From positions 1 to 47,132 of the forward strand of contig NZ_ATUH01000004.1 of the NCBI RefSeq assembly GCF_000420105.1: DNA of 47,132 nucleotides, written 5' to 3'. Each line of letters begins with the position of its first letter. Position 1 is the stretch's first letter. Below, in pieces: positions 1 through 8,594 of this stretch. The DNA is from Metamycoplasma orale ATCC 23714 (lineage in GTDB: Bacteria > Bacillota_I > Bacilli_A > Mycoplasmatales > Metamycoplasmataceae). The position numbers were made by a program, and so were the translations under genes. Under the pieces are notes generated by a model. That model had not been told where the DNA came from, ran no database searches, and saw only the letters and a program-made list of their open reading frames with translations.

Positions 1-216
1 AAAATAAAAACGATGATATCTTCTTTTGCGTGCTAATTGACTTGCAGAGTTCGAATTGTAATTCATTATGTTGCTATCAAAGTTTCTTTTTAATTCCCTA
101 GAAATAGTAGAAGGAGATCTATTAATTTCTTTAGCGATTTTATTAATTGAATAATTTAAATTAAAATAATGTTCAATTAAAACTCTCTCTTCATAATTAA
201 TATGTGTATAATTCAT
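1..216 (-). CDS. IS30-family transposase, N-terminal part (truncated by window edge)
   Basis: Reading leftwards from ATG at 216 gives about 72 residues before the sequence ends. The start (MNYTHINYEERVLIEHY) followed by a helix-turn-helix stretch containing INKIAKEINRSPSTISRELKRN is the standard N-terminal HTH of IS30-family transposases, which binds the inverted repeats. The catalytic DDE domain lies outside the window. The gene continues off the edge, so intactness cannot be judged. A near-complete C-terminus of the same family is at the other edge of the window. Confidence 0.9.
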   Translation of the reverse strand, partial: MNYTHINYEERVLIEHYFNLNYSINKIAKEINRSPSTISRELKRNFDSNIMNYNSNSASQLARKRRYHRFYF

Positions 217-254
217 ATTGTAACCTCTTTTTTTAAGCAATGCATAAGAGTTAT

Positions 255-280
255 ATTGAAGGGAAAAGTATCCCTTCAAT
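255..280. promoter_or_regulatory. Perfect 10-bp hairpin inside the IS end
   Basis: ATTGAAGGGA (255-264) and TCCCTTCAAT (271-280) form a perfect stem with a 6-nt loop, between the inverted repeat and the transposase start. Such hairpins at IS ends often limit read-in transcription into the transposase; that role is inferred. Confidence 0.45.
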
Positions 281-321
281 TTTATTTTATAAAAAAAATG
301 CAACAACTTTAACAAATTTGT

Positions 322-337
322 CAAGTGTTGCACTTCA
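322..337. repeat. IS30 terminal inverted repeat, left copy
   Basis: Read on the minus strand it is TGAAGTGCAACACTTG. The right-edge copy has TGAAGTGCAACGCTTG at 46811-46826. It lies about 105 bp upstream of the transposase ATG, as expected for an IS30 terminus. Confidence 0.7.
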
Positions 338-352
338 TGTTGCAATGTAGCA

Positions 353-376
353 AGTCCCAATTTGTCGGGACTTTTT
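353..376 (+). terminator. Intrinsic terminator just outside the IS end
   Basis: AGTCCC (353-358) pairs with GGGACT (367-372), followed by a T run. No plus-strand gene precedes it within the window, so it may belong to a gene interrupted or displaced by the IS, or act as a barrier to transcription leaving the element. Confidence 0.55.
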
Positions 377-455
377 AAAGCAAAAGCATGATTAAAAAAT
401 TTAAAAGTGAGCTTAATTTACGATAATATGTAGATTTTGAAAAATATTTTTTTCA

Positions 456-761
456 TCATAAATCATTACGTTTTTTAACAAGAACGTATTCAAAAATTAA
501 TTTATGATCACTACCTAAATGTTTGCATATTGCATCTGATATTTCTTTAAAACTTTTAAAATTTGTTAAATGTTTAATATCTATTGCATTTTGAATTACA
601 GTAATTATTTTTTGAAGTTCTTTATTATTTGATAGTAAATTTTCAGTACTAATTTTATGTATTTGATTTGAAAAAGCTATAAATCTAAAATATTTAACAA
701 CAATTTCATATCTTTCTTTTAGACTATATTTAGTTATGTCTTTTTTATTATCTTTTACCAT
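456..761 (-). CDS. Small protein of unknown function, 101 aa
   Basis: A 101-residue basic, mostly helical protein with no signal peptide or membrane segment and no motif I can name. The start at 761 is preceded by an AAAAGG ribosome-binding site and, further upstream on the minus strand, by TATAAT near 805-810. The reading frame is uninterrupted and codon use matches its neighbours, so it is probably real. It stands alone between the IS end and the candidate small RNA. From memory it could belong to a family of small conserved mycoplasma proteins (MG284/MPN403 type), but I could not verify this. Confidence 0.6.
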   Translation of the reverse strand: MVKDNKKDITKYSLKERYEIVVKYFRFIAFSNQIHKISTENLLSNNKELQKIITVIQNAIDIKHLTNFKSFKEISDAICKHLGSDHKLIFEYVLVKKRNDL

Positions 762-1069
762 ATGTTAAACCTTTTTTAATATGTGGCATAAAGATGCGAT
801 ACAAAATAATTATAGTACGATTTTTTTATCATTTCATGATAATATTTTTTGCAACAAAATTATATATTTAATGTGTTAAATATATAAAAATTTCAATATT
901 TTTACTAATTAAAAATATTGAAACTAAGTATTTATTAAATATTAAAATGAAAAATTTTTATTTTCATTTACAAACTAAAAATAAATTAAATTAAACTTTT
1001 TTAAATGAAAATTAAAAAAATAAAAAATTTTATAAAAATAATTTTAATATATGTGATATCATTTATTTG

Positions 1070-1171
1070 TATCAAATCACAGGGCATAGTTAATTCTACT
1101 GCTGTTGTGATAAGCAACCGGGTAAAGCCGAAGAAAATAAGTGATATGCGCAGATCACTTATTTTATTTTT
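1070..1171 (+). ncRNA. Candidate small structured RNA with strong terminator
   Basis: Inside a very AT-rich gap there is a noticeably more GC-containing stretch (about 1076-1135) ending in a strong intrinsic terminator: AAAATAAGTGAT pairs with ATCACTTATTTT (12 bp around an 8-nt loop), then a T-rich tail to about 1171. An extended -10 like sequence (TGATATCAT, about 1054-1062) would start an RNA near 1070. The region also has small hairpins (GTTG/CAAC and CGG/CCG). A 62-codon ORF across it (1005-1193) has no homology I recognise and runs through the terminator, so RNA is the better reading. The downstream cdd gene has its own promoter, which argues against a leader. Confidence 0.45.
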
Positions 1172-1264
1172 TAGTATGAGTAAATTAAAATGAAAATAAT
1201 TAAATGAAAAAACAAAGAATATTTTACTTTTATATTTATACAACAAAAATGGTAAAATTAAGAT

Positions 1265-1663
1265 ATGAAAATATTTGAATTATTACAAGAAAAATTAAAT
1301 CTTGCATATAGCCCATATTCTAATGTTAAGGTTGTTGCATGTGCAATTGATAATAATAACAATGCATTTTTTGGTGTAAATGTTGAAAACCCAGCATTTC
1401 CAAGTGGACTTTGCGCTGAAAGATCATGTTTATTTGGCTCAGTAGCATATGGTGGAAAAGTTAAATCATTTAAAGAAATGCACGTTGCTTCTAATTTAAA
1501 AAATATTCTTTATTGCTGCTCAGGCTGTTTACAAGTTATGACACAATTTTTAGAAGATGGCGCAAAAGTTTATTTCTATAACAATGATGGTTCAAAAACT
1601 GACATTAAAACCATAAACGAACTTGTTCCTTATCAAGTGCAAGATAAAGATATTAAATTTTAA
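1265..1663 (+). CDS. cdd: Cytidine deaminase
   Basis: Cytidine deaminase converts cytidine and deoxycytidine to (deoxy)uridine in pyrimidine salvage, which mycoplasmas need because they lack de novo synthesis. The 132-residue length is that of the short tetrameric form. The zinc and catalytic signature is present: C50-A-E52 (E is the proton shuttle) and C85/C88 in CCSGC. The usual PCGxC is altered: Pro and Gly of the motif are Cys and Ser here, while both zinc cysteines remain. A -10 (TAAAAT, 1253-1258) ends 6 nt before ATG and there is no ribosome-binding site, so the mRNA is probably leaderless. The gene ends in a terminator shared with rluB. Confidence 0.93.
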   Translation: MKIFELLQEKLNLAYSPYSNVKVVACAIDNNNNAFFGVNVENPAFPSGLCAERSCLFGSVAYGGKVKSFKEMHVASNLKNILYCCSGCLQVMTQFLEDGAKVYFYNNDGSKTDIKTINELVPYQVQDKDIKF

Positions 1664-1671
1664 TTAAAGTT

Positions 1672-1712
1672 AAAAGGACTCAAATTAAAGTTGAGTCCTT
1701 TTGTTTTTTTTA
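1672..1712. terminator. Bidirectional terminator between cdd and rluB
   Basis: AAAAGGACTCAA (1672-1683) and TTGAGTCCTTTT (1691-1702) form a 12-bp stem with T runs on both sides, placed between two convergent genes. Confidence 0.9.
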
Positions 1713-1715
1713 AAG

Positions 1716-2429
1716 TTATTTTTTAATTTTATAATTTAAAGCTTGCAATTCATTAATTGTAATATTTCTTCACTTTCCAATTTCTAAATTTTTATCACTA
1801 AAAATTGCATATCTAGTTCTATGTAAATTTAAAACATAATTATTAACCAATAAAAATAAATTTTTAACATGGTGATTTCTACCTTCAAATAATTTAACTT
1901 TATATTTGTTGTTTCCTAAAGCAATAACTTCTTGCTTAGATTTTTTACCATTTAAAATTACTTTATCACTATTTAAAAATAATAAATTTTTTTCATCTAG
2001 CTCTTTTTCTAGTTCAGCTACATATTCTCTTTCAAAATTATTAGATGGATGAGATAAGAAGTTTGTAAATTCTCCATCGTTTGTAATAATAATTACACCA
2101 CTTGTATCATAATCAAGTCTGCCAACCGAAAAACACAATTGATTTAAATTTAAATATTGAAAAATAGTTTTTCTATTTTGAGGATCTTTTTGAGTACAAA
2201 TTAATCTTTTGGGTTTATTAAATAAAATGTAAAAATGATTAATGTTCTTAGTTAAAGATAAAACTTTTCCATTAATTTTAATTTCATCATTTTCATTAAC
2301 TTTTTGACCAAGTTCAGCAACTTTTCCATTAATAAATAACTTTTTTTCATTAATTAATTTTTCAGCTTCTCTTCTTGAACAAATGCTATTTTGACTTAAA
2401 AATTTCTGTATTCTTATTTTTTCTTCCAT
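1716..2429 (-). CDS. rluB: 23S rRNA pseudouridine synthase, RsuA/RluB family
   Basis: The 237-residue protein has an N-terminal S4 RNA-binding domain (about 4-60) and a RsuA/RluB/E/F catalytic domain with GRLDYDTSG, the catalytic Asp being D106. A second family block near the C-terminus reads EGRNHHVKNLF, a variant of the usual EGRNRQIRRM. By family it isomerises a uridine in the peptidyl-transferase region of 23S rRNA; RluB is the likeliest member but RluE/F cannot be excluded. The frame continues through an in-frame TGA (Trp) at 1770 to TAA at 1716-1718. Transcription probably starts at TATAAT within the palindromic region upstream. Confidence 0.88.
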
Positions 2430-2433
2430 AATT

Positions 2434-2517
2434 GTGAGACTTTCAAAAATTTATATTTGTATATATTATATACAAATATCAAAAAATTAAAGTCTCAAAG
2501 TTGCAATATTGCAACTA
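2434..2517. promoter_or_regulatory. Nested palindromes in the rluB / 2564-gene divergent promoter region
   Basis: Three inverted repeats sit together: GAGACTT (2434-2440) with AAGTCTC (about 2491-2497) enclosing a long near-perfect AT palindrome centred near 2465 (TTTGTATATA on one arm, TATATACAAA on the other), followed by the palindrome GTTGCAATATTGCAAC (about 2501-2516). The minus-strand -10 of rluB lies within the AT palindrome. They could be operators or cruciform-prone DNA. Confidence 0.5.
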
Positions 2518-2563
2518 ATTTGTTATGTAATTATTTTGCCTAGAAAAAGGCAGAAAGAAAAAA

Positions 2564-2908
2564 ATGCAAAAAAGTGAAAAAAATATTTTACAAAATCTAA
2601 ACACATTAGCGCAAAAGAAAAAATTTATAAAAAACTTTTGTTTATATGGCAAACTATTTAATTTTAAAAATAGTGAAAGTAATGACAATCTTGAATTTTT
2701 TATAAATTCACTTTACAAAGATGAAAAAACAATATTTATAAATAACTTCATTTTTTGTAATTCGAATCCAGAATGATATTTAAGAATTTGATCAAAAAGT
2801 ACATATTACAAAAAATTAAATTTTGTAGTTAACTTATTTATGAAATTTTTATTAAGCAAAAACATATTCAAAAAATCAATAAATAAATATCAAAATTATT
2901 ATGTTTAA
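2564..2908 (+). CDS. Unknown protein, first gene of a three-gene operon, 114 aa
   Basis: A 114-residue, basic, aromatic-rich protein read through TGA codons at about 2774 and 2789; without code 4 it would appear as 70 residues. No signal peptide, clear membrane segment or known motif. Its stop (2906-2908) overlaps the ATG of the next gene (2901) by 8 bp, implying translational coupling. A hairpin (GCCT/AGGC, about 2538-2551) lies just before the start. Nothing in the sequence suggests a function. Confidence 0.6.
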
Positions 2909-4034
2909 TGATCCAAATATTGTACAAATAAATAGATACAATCAAAACATAAATAATGTTTTTGCAGAAAAATTAAATTATGAATTAGAAAAGCGTATAT
3001 TAAATGAAAATTACATAAACGACAATGAAAAGTTCACAATAAATATTAAAAGGCTAATATCAACAGATGAATTAATTTTAGAATTTATTTTCAAAAATAA
3101 TAACATCAATATTTCAGATGTTTCAATATATTCAAGTATTGATAATAAAGAAATTAAATTTGAAAAAATGTTTAGTGCAAATAATTTTAATGCAGAAGAA
3201 GGATATAAGTTTCAATGTATTTTAAGCAAAGATAGCAATGGAAAAAATATTACTTTTAATAAACTAAGAAATTTATTATTTGAAATTAATATTTTAAATA
3301 ACAGAAACAGATGAGAAAAGCTTTATGCTTTAAATTATAAGTTTAATTTGGTACCTTTGCAAACTAACATTAAAGTTGAAGAAAATGCAAACATTAAATT
3401 AATTAGTGACATTAAAATCTCACATTTTAATAAAGTAGCTAATTTTGAAAAATATGATCAATATATGGATGTGCAATATTTAAATTTTAATTTTATACCA
3501 ACGCAGCTAAAACAAGGCTTTCATAGCAATCTTCTTTACAAAATTACTGCTTCAAAAAATTGAGAAAAAAGCACTAAGCAAAGCAGCGATATTCATCAAC
3601 TCGACATTTATAACTTGAATATTAAAAATGAAACTGAAAATGAATATATTCAAAATAAATTTATGGTGCAGCTAGATAAATCTAATAAAAATAATTTATT
3701 GGCTTATGTTCCTAGCTATAGTTATTATGATAAAAATCTAAAGAAAACTATTATAGGTAACGAAAGTTTAGATGCTAAAGAAGGCCTATTAATACCACTA
3801 AATTTTTATGGAAACTTTAGCCATAAAATATCTATATATTTTAATAAAAATATTTCTGATATTAAACTAACCTACAACCAAGAAATTAAAAAACCATTTT
3901 TCTCATATCTAAATGGTTTAATAAAATTAAGTGTATTAGAAAAAAATTATTTTGAATCAGTCCCTAAAAATTGAGGAAGTATTTGATTCAAAAATGTTAA
4001 AAATATAAATAATTTGAATATTAAGTTTTGATAG
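2901..4034 (+). CDS. Unknown protein, second gene of a three-gene operon, 377 aa
   Basis: The frame runs unbroken for 377 residues through several TGA-Trp codons (3312, 3561, 3972 and others) to TAG at 4032-4034. The protein is Asn/Lys/Ile rich with no signal peptide or membrane segment and no catalytic motif I recognise; its pattern of alternating hydrophobic strands suggests a beta-rich fold. It overlaps the upstream gene by 8 bp and is followed 8 bp later by an anchored protein, so the three probably act together. Possibly one of the conserved hypotheticals named MHO_1580/MHO_1590 in M. hominis relatives; this is from memory and unverified. Confidence 0.65.
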
Positions 4035-4042
4035 GACAATAA

Positions 4043-4567
4043 ATGACAATAAATAAAAAAATACTTTTAGTTTCATCACTTTCAATAATTTCTATAGCAG
4101 CAATAGCAGGGGCAAGTGCAGCTATACTATTAAAAATTAAAAAAGATAAAAATGTTGAAAAATCCCAATCAAATGAAATTGAAGAAAATAAAAAAGATAC
4201 TAACGGGTCTTCTAATTCAAATAATAAACAAGATGAAAAGAATGATTCGCCAATATATTCTAAAAAACCAAATGAAATATATGACGATAAAACTTTAGAA
4301 GAAATTAATGGAGATGAAGTTTTTCCAATTGTAGATCAAAAAGAATATTATGATCAATTAAATTATAAAGATGGCCAAGGTTGAATTGATGATAATATGG
4401 TTGAATATATGATTAAAGACATTATTTCAAGAATAACTGTAACTGACGGAATGATTAAATATTCATTTAATAGAATAGATAATCAAAATGTAGATTTATA
4501 TTTTATTTGATTTAATAAAACAAAAAAAGCATTTAGAAATTATAGGATTTCAATAAATACAATTTAA
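4043..4567 (+). CDS. Membrane-anchored unknown protein, third gene of the operon, 174 aa
   Basis: The 174-residue protein begins with one hydrophobic segment (about residues 7-31, Ile/Ala/Ser rich) without a lipobox Cys, so it should stay in the membrane by an uncleaved anchor. A charged, low-complexity Asn/Lys/Glu/Ser linker (about 35-75) follows, then a small domain containing DDKTLEEINGDEVFPIVDQ. The frame crosses TGA at 4382 and 4508. It starts 8 bp after the preceding gene and is probably made with it. Function unknown. Confidence 0.65.
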
Positions 4568-4589
4568 TTTTATATATAATAAAGTAGTT

Positions 4590-4820
4590 ATGGACAACAA
4601 AAAAAATTTAATATTTGAAGAAATAAAAAAATACACTAAAAAGAATTTTAATGAAAAAAGCTTAATTAAAGACTTGGAAATTGATAGTTTAGATCTTTTA
4701 ATGTTAGTAACAGATTTAGAAAAAAAATTTAATTTACATGTTAGTGACCAAGAGCTTATGGAAATTAAATTAGTTGATGATATTATTAATATAATAAATA
4801 GCAAAGAAAACAAAAAATAA
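4590..4820 (+). CDS. acpP: Acyl carrier protein
   Basis: A 76-residue acidic protein with the phosphopantetheine site IDSLDLL; Ser33 is the expected attachment residue. Length and the helix II pattern (DSLDLLMLVTDLEKKF) are typical. Mycoplasmas have lost most fatty-acid synthesis, so the role is probably acyl transfer in lipid or lipoprotein assembly (inference). TATAAT at 4575-4580 ends 9 nt before the ATG with no ribosome-binding site, suggesting a very short or absent leader. The tRNA-Trp promoter (TATAAT, 4823-4828) begins right after its stop codon. Confidence 0.92.
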   Translation: MDNKKNLIFEEIKKYTKKNFNEKSLIKDLEIDSLDLLMLVTDLEKKFNLHVSDQELMEIKLVDDIINIINSKENKK

Positions 4821-4848
4821 TGTATAATGGTTTTGTTTTCTTTAATTT

Positions 4849-4924
4849 AGGGGTATAGTTCAATCGGCAGAACAACGGGCTTCAACCCCGTGTGTTGTGG
4901 GTTCGAGTCCTGCTACCCCTGCCA
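4849..4924 (+). tRNA. tRNA-Trp (anticodon UCA), reads UGA and UGG
   Basis: A 76-nt cloverleaf with encoded CCA. The acceptor stem AGGGGTA/TACCCCT is perfect, the D-loop and TTCGAGT T-loop are normal, and the anticodon loop CTTCAAC gives anticodon TCA (4882-4884). This tRNA is the molecular basis for the UGA=Trp code used in this window. Confidence 0.96.
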
Positions 4925-4940
4925 TATCATTTTTAATGTA

Positions 4941-4968
4941 AAACTAGATTATTTTCTAGTTTTTTTAT
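4941..4968 (+). terminator. Terminator of tRNA-Trp
   Basis: AAACTAGA pairs with TTCTAGTTT, followed by a T7 run, 16 nt after the CCA end. Confidence 0.8.
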
Positions 4969-4976
4969 TTTAATAA

Positions 4977-5006
4977 AAATGCCAGAAGTTTTTCTAGCAT
5001 TTTACT
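4977..5006 (-). terminator. Terminator of tRNA-Thr
   Basis: On the minus strand, AAATGCTAGAA pairs with TTCTGGCATTT (one G-U pair) and is followed by T-rich sequence, just downstream of the tRNA-Thr 3' end. Confidence 0.7.
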
Positions 5007-5024
5007 TTTACAACTTAGTTGAAA

Positions 5025-5100
<76 letters not shown>

Positions 5101-5158
5101 TTCTTTTTTGAAAAGTTCTTATTTATTATATATTAAAATTTGTTATAATAAATAAATT

Positions 5159-6238
5159 ATGGAAAAAACTATGTATAAATCCTTGATGGCTATTAAAGAT
5201 AAGTATGAAAACTACTTATCTCAGCTTTCAAATGCCGAAATTTACAACGATATTAAAAAATACAATCAAATAAATAAAGAAAAAACTGATATCGAAGATA
5301 TTTATTTAACTTTTCAAAAATATTTAGCTTCTGAAAATTCTTATAATGAATCAAAACAAATACTTGAAACTGAAAATGATGAAGAATTATTAAATCTTGC
5401 AAAAGATGATATTACTATTCAAGAAGAAACAATGCAAAATTTAGAAAATAAATTAAAAGAACTTCTTTTGCCCAAAGATGAAAATGATAAAAGAAATGTT
5501 ATTGTTGAAATTAGAGGTGCAGCTGGAGGAGATGAAGCTAACTTATTTTCAGGCGACCTTTTCAAAATGTATCAAAAATATTGCGAAAACGAAGGTTTTA
5601 AAATAAAAATTGTTGATTCAACTTTTGGAGCAGCGGGTGGATATAGTTTATTAGTTTTTACCATTAAAGGTGAAATGGTTTATTCTAAATTTAAGTTTGA
5701 AAGCGGAGTACACCGTGTTCAAAGAGTTCCGGTTACAGAAACTCAAGGAAGAGTGCATACTTCAACTGCTACTGTTACAGTTTTACCCGAAATTGAAGAT
5801 GATATTAAAATTGATATTAGACCTGAAGATATTGAAGTTGATGTATTTAGAAGTTCAGGCGCTGGCGGACAATCAGTTAACACAACTGACTCAGCTGTTA
5901 GAATAACTCATAAAAAAACTAATATTGTTGTAACTTCACAAGACGAAAGAAGCCAAATCCAAAACAAAGAAACTGCATTAAAAATTCTTAAATCTAAATT
6001 ATATGAATTAGAAATAAAAAAACGTGATGAAGAAGAACACGGACTTAGAATGCAAGCAGGCACTGGAGATAGATCTGAAAAAATTAGAACATATAACTAT
6101 CCACAAGATAGAATAACAGATCATAGAATAGGATTTTCAATTTCACTTAAAACTATAATGGATGGCGATTTAGGCAAAATTATTGATGCTTTAATTGCTG
6201 ATGAAAAAGCTACTAAAATAAAAGAAGCTGGCCTTTAA
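5159..6238 (+). CDS. prfA: Peptide chain release factor 1
   Basis: RF1 ends translation at UAA and UAG. The 359-residue protein has the family order: N-terminal helical domain, the codon-recognition tripeptide PVT (191-193, typical of RF1 rather than the SPF of RF2), and GGQ (236-238) that triggers peptidyl-tRNA hydrolysis. RF2 is not expected because UGA is a sense codon. A TATAAT (5144-5149) ends 9 nt before the first ATG with no ribosome-binding site, favouring this start over the ATG three codons later. The stop overlaps the prmC start (TAATG), coupling RF1 to the enzyme that methylates its GGQ. Confidence 0.96.
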   Translation: MEKTMYKSLMAIKDKYENYLSQLSNAEIYNDIKKYNQINKEKTDIEDIYLTFQKYLASENSYNESKQILETENDEELLNLAKDDITIQEETMQNLENKLKELLLPKDENDKRNVIVEIRGAAGGDEANLFSGDLFKMYQKYCENEGFKIKIVDSTFGAAGGYSLLVFTIKGEMVYSKFKFESGVHRVQRVPVTETQGRVHTSTATVTVLPEIEDDIKIDIRPEDIEVDVFRSSGAGGQSVNTTDSAVRITHKKTNIVVTSQDERSQIQNKETALKILKSKLYELEIKKRDEEEHGLRMQAGTGDRSEKIRTYNYPQDRITDHRIGFSISLKTIMDGDLGKIIDALIADEKATKIKEAGL

Positions 6239-6945
6239 TGATTGAAAAAGAAATTTTGTTACGAGAAAAGCAAAGATATAATTTGCCGCTTTTTATTTCT
6301 AAACAAGAAGAAAAACTTTTAAGAAAAAATTGTCCTGTTCAAAAAATAATTGGTTATCAAATATTGCAAAATGTTCACATTGATTTATCTTACAATGTTT
6401 TAATTCCTCGATATGAAACAGAAGAATTAATTTTAGAATCTTATAAATATATTAATAAAGATTCAAAAGTTTTGGACTTAGGATGTGGCTCGGGATTTAT
6501 TGGCTTAGCAATTAAAAAAAATATTAATTGTGATGTTGATATGGTTGATATATCAAATGCAGCAATTAAACAAACTAAAAAAAATGCTAAACTTAATAAT
6601 TTAGAAGTGAATGTTTTTAAATCAAATTGATTTAAAAAAATAAATAATAAATATGATCTAATAATTTCAAATCCTCCATATTTAAGCTTAAAAAATACAC
6701 CTTACATAGGTTCTTTAAAATATGATCCTAAAAAAGCTTTATATGCAAAAAATAATGGGTTTAAACATTATGAAACTATTTTAAAAAATGCTAAAAAATA
6801 TTTAAAAGAGAATGGACACATTTTATTTGAAGTTGACGATTTTGTTGCAGATATGCTTAAAAATAAATATCAAAATATAAAAATAATAAAAGACATAAAT
6901 AATAAAAATAGAATAGCAATAATTAAATACGGTGATTTAAAATAA
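6238..6945 (+). CDS. prmC: Release factor glutamine methyltransferase
   Basis: PrmC (HemK) N5-methylates the Gln of the release-factor GGQ loop using SAM. In 235 residues it shows the SAM-binding motif LGCGSG (81-86) and the amide-methylating motif NPPY (145-148). The N-terminal helical domain is shortened relative to the roughly 280-residue bacterial enzymes. The ATG overlaps the prfA stop by one base, a textbook prfA-prmC couple. The frame passes an in-frame TGA (Trp131) just before the NPPY block. Its SAM supply would come from MetK, also encoded in this window. Confidence 0.94.
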
Positions 6946-7276
6946 ACTAAATTTGAATAATCAAGAACTCTAAACATATATAATAAATAAATGTTAAGTA
7001 ATAATATTTCTTATAATTTTTTTGTTTAGCAATTTTACTATATTGCTAACTTGAACTAAAAGTATTTAATGGTCATTTAAGTCAAATTAAATGACTTTAT
7101 TTTTTTATTTTTCCTTAAAATCAATTTAATATAAACCATATAATAAACCATATATTTTAAAAATTAAAATAAAAGTAATAAGTATTATTTATTACTGTAT
7201 AAATTTTAGCTAAATATAACAATTGAATTTTAAAATAGCCCATGCAAAAATGTTAATTAAAAATATTAAAAAACTT
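6946..7276. other. Intergenic region before dnaJ
   Basis: There is no credible ORF. It contains a TATAAT near 6978-6984, a hairpin TTAGCAAT/ATTGCTAA (about 7025-7049), the terminator listed separately, an AT-rich stretch with a short direct repeat (AACCATATA, twice within 7130-7160) and a weak hairpin near 7170-7195. A short untranslated transcript from about 6990 to 7110 is possible but unproven. Confidence 0.4.
7072..7112 (+). terminator. Terminator downstream of prmC
   Basis: GTCATTTAA (7072-7080) and TTAAATGAC (7087-7095) form a perfect 9-bp stem with a 6-nt loop, followed by a T-rich tail. Confidence 0.85.
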
Positions 7277-7303
7277 TTAGCACTCTCAACAAAAATGTGC
7301 TAA
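7277..7303 (+). promoter_or_regulatory. CIRCE operator (HrcA site) upstream of dnaJ
   Basis: TTAGCACTC (7277-7285), a 9-nt spacer and ATGTGCTAA (7295-7303). The consensus is TTAGCACTC-N9-GAGTGCTAA: the left arm is perfect and the right arm differs at two positions. It overlaps an extended -10 (TGCTAAAAT, 7298-7306), so HrcA binding would block RNA polymerase directly. dnaJ should therefore be heat-inducible. Confidence 0.9.
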
Positions 7304-7316
7304 AATATTAATTACT

Positions 7317-8432
7317 ATGGCAAAAAACAAAAGAGATTATTATGAAGTTTTAGAAATTAACAAAGATGCTACTGAACGTGAAATAAAGACAGCTTATAGA
7401 AAATTAGCTATGAAATATCACCCAGATAGAAATAAAGAACCAGATGCAGAAGAAAAATTTAAAGAAGTATCTGAAGCATATGAAATTTTATCCGATCCTG
7501 AAAAAAGAGCTAAATATGATAAGTATGGTCATCAAGCATTTGATCAAGCACAATTTGGAACAGCAGCCGAAGATATTTTTGCTGACTTTTTCAAATCATT
7601 CCAAGGCGGATTTGGCGGTGGAGATATTTTTGAGGAGATATTTGGCAACTTTGGTGGACAAACATCTAATAGAAGAAATAGAGCTACCCCAGGAAATGAC
7701 GTTCAAATAAGCATAACTATTGATTTTCTAGATGCAATAAATGGTAAGAAAACTACAATTCCCGTTTCGCAATCAGTTATTTGTTCTAATTGTAATGGAA
7801 GCAAAGCAGAAAATCCTTCTGATTTTAAAACATGTGAACATTGCAATGGAACAGGAAGAATTGAACAAAAAGTTGCATTTTTTACAACTCAAACAACTTG
7901 TAGACATTGTGCTGGAACTGGTAAAATAATTTCAAAAATTTGTCATTTATGTAATGGAGCCGGTCTAGAAAGAAAGAAAATTAATTTAGACATTGATATT
8001 CCTGCCGGAATTAGTAATGAACAAACTATTGTTAAAAAAGGTTATGGTATGCCTTCTTTAGATGGTGGCGAAAATGGTTCTTTATATATAGTTGTTCATG
8101 TTAGAGAACATAAATATTATGAAAGAGTAAATGATGATATTCTTTTATCAGTGCCAGTTTCAATGAAGGACATTATTTTAGAAAATAAAATATTGATTCC
8201 AACACCATATGGAAAAGTACAAATAAAATTAACAAGAGATATGAAATTTGATAAGATTATCAAAATCGAAAACTATGGTGCAACTATTTTAGGTACTAAA
8301 AAACGTGGTAATTTATTAGTTACATTAAAACCATATATTCCAAAATTCACAAAAGATAATTTAAATAAAGTTATTGAAGCATTTGAAACAACTGATAATA
8401 ATGAATACACAAAATGATTAGATGAGTTTTAA
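7317..8432 (+). CDS. dnaJ: Chaperone protein DnaJ
   Basis: A full-length type I J-protein (371 residues) that delivers unfolded substrates to DnaK and stimulates its ATPase. Domains in order: J domain with HPD at 35-37, a Gly/Phe-rich linker (about 75-120), four CxxCxGxG-type zinc-finger repeats ([32 protein letters not shown]), then the C-terminal substrate-binding domains. The frame crosses TGA at 8415 and ends five codons later, inside the terminator stem. The -10 overlaps the CIRCE operator and lies 10 nt from the ATG, leaving almost no leader. No dnaK or hrcA is adjacent. Confidence 0.97.
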
Positions 8433-8448
8433 AACTCGTCTTTTTTTT
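8421..8448 (+). terminator. Terminator of dnaJ overlapping its stop codon
   Basis: GACGAG-type stem: GATGAGTTTT pairs with AAAACTCGTC, followed by T8. The stem includes the last codons and stop of dnaJ. Confidence 0.88.
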
Positions 8449-8594
8449 ATTTTAATTATTAAAAATAATTAGCAAAAAATTACGTTTTTAACAAATATAA
8501 AAATGCAAAATATTTTTTTTACTTTTTAACTATATCATAAAATCTTATGCTATTATATATAGCAATTATCATAAAAAAGGTTGTAGGTAATATT

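Larger units (their letters stand above)
1..337 (-). mobile_element. IS30-family insertion sequence, partial, cut by the left edge
   Basis: The segment holds the start of an IS30-type transposase gene and, outside it, a terminal inverted repeat at about 322-337. The same 16-bp terminus recurs in inverted orientation at 46811-46826 beside the transposase tail at the right edge (15 of 16 positions agree). The element is therefore present at least twice, both copies transcribed leftwards. The exact outer boundary and any target duplication cannot be fixed because only one end of each copy is in the window. Confidence 0.8.

Noticed and set aside
1005-1193. 62-codon ORF as a small protein gene
   Set aside because: It runs through a strong terminator, has no ribosome-binding site and shows no recognisable pattern; a structured RNA explains the composition better.
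1001-1246. 81-codon minus-strand ORF opposite the candidate RNA
   Set aside because: It is an antisense open frame in AT-rich DNA, with no start signal.
8547-8594. Start of topA at 8547
   Set aside because: The codons overlap the likely promoter, and homology to TopA begins at the Met of 8595.
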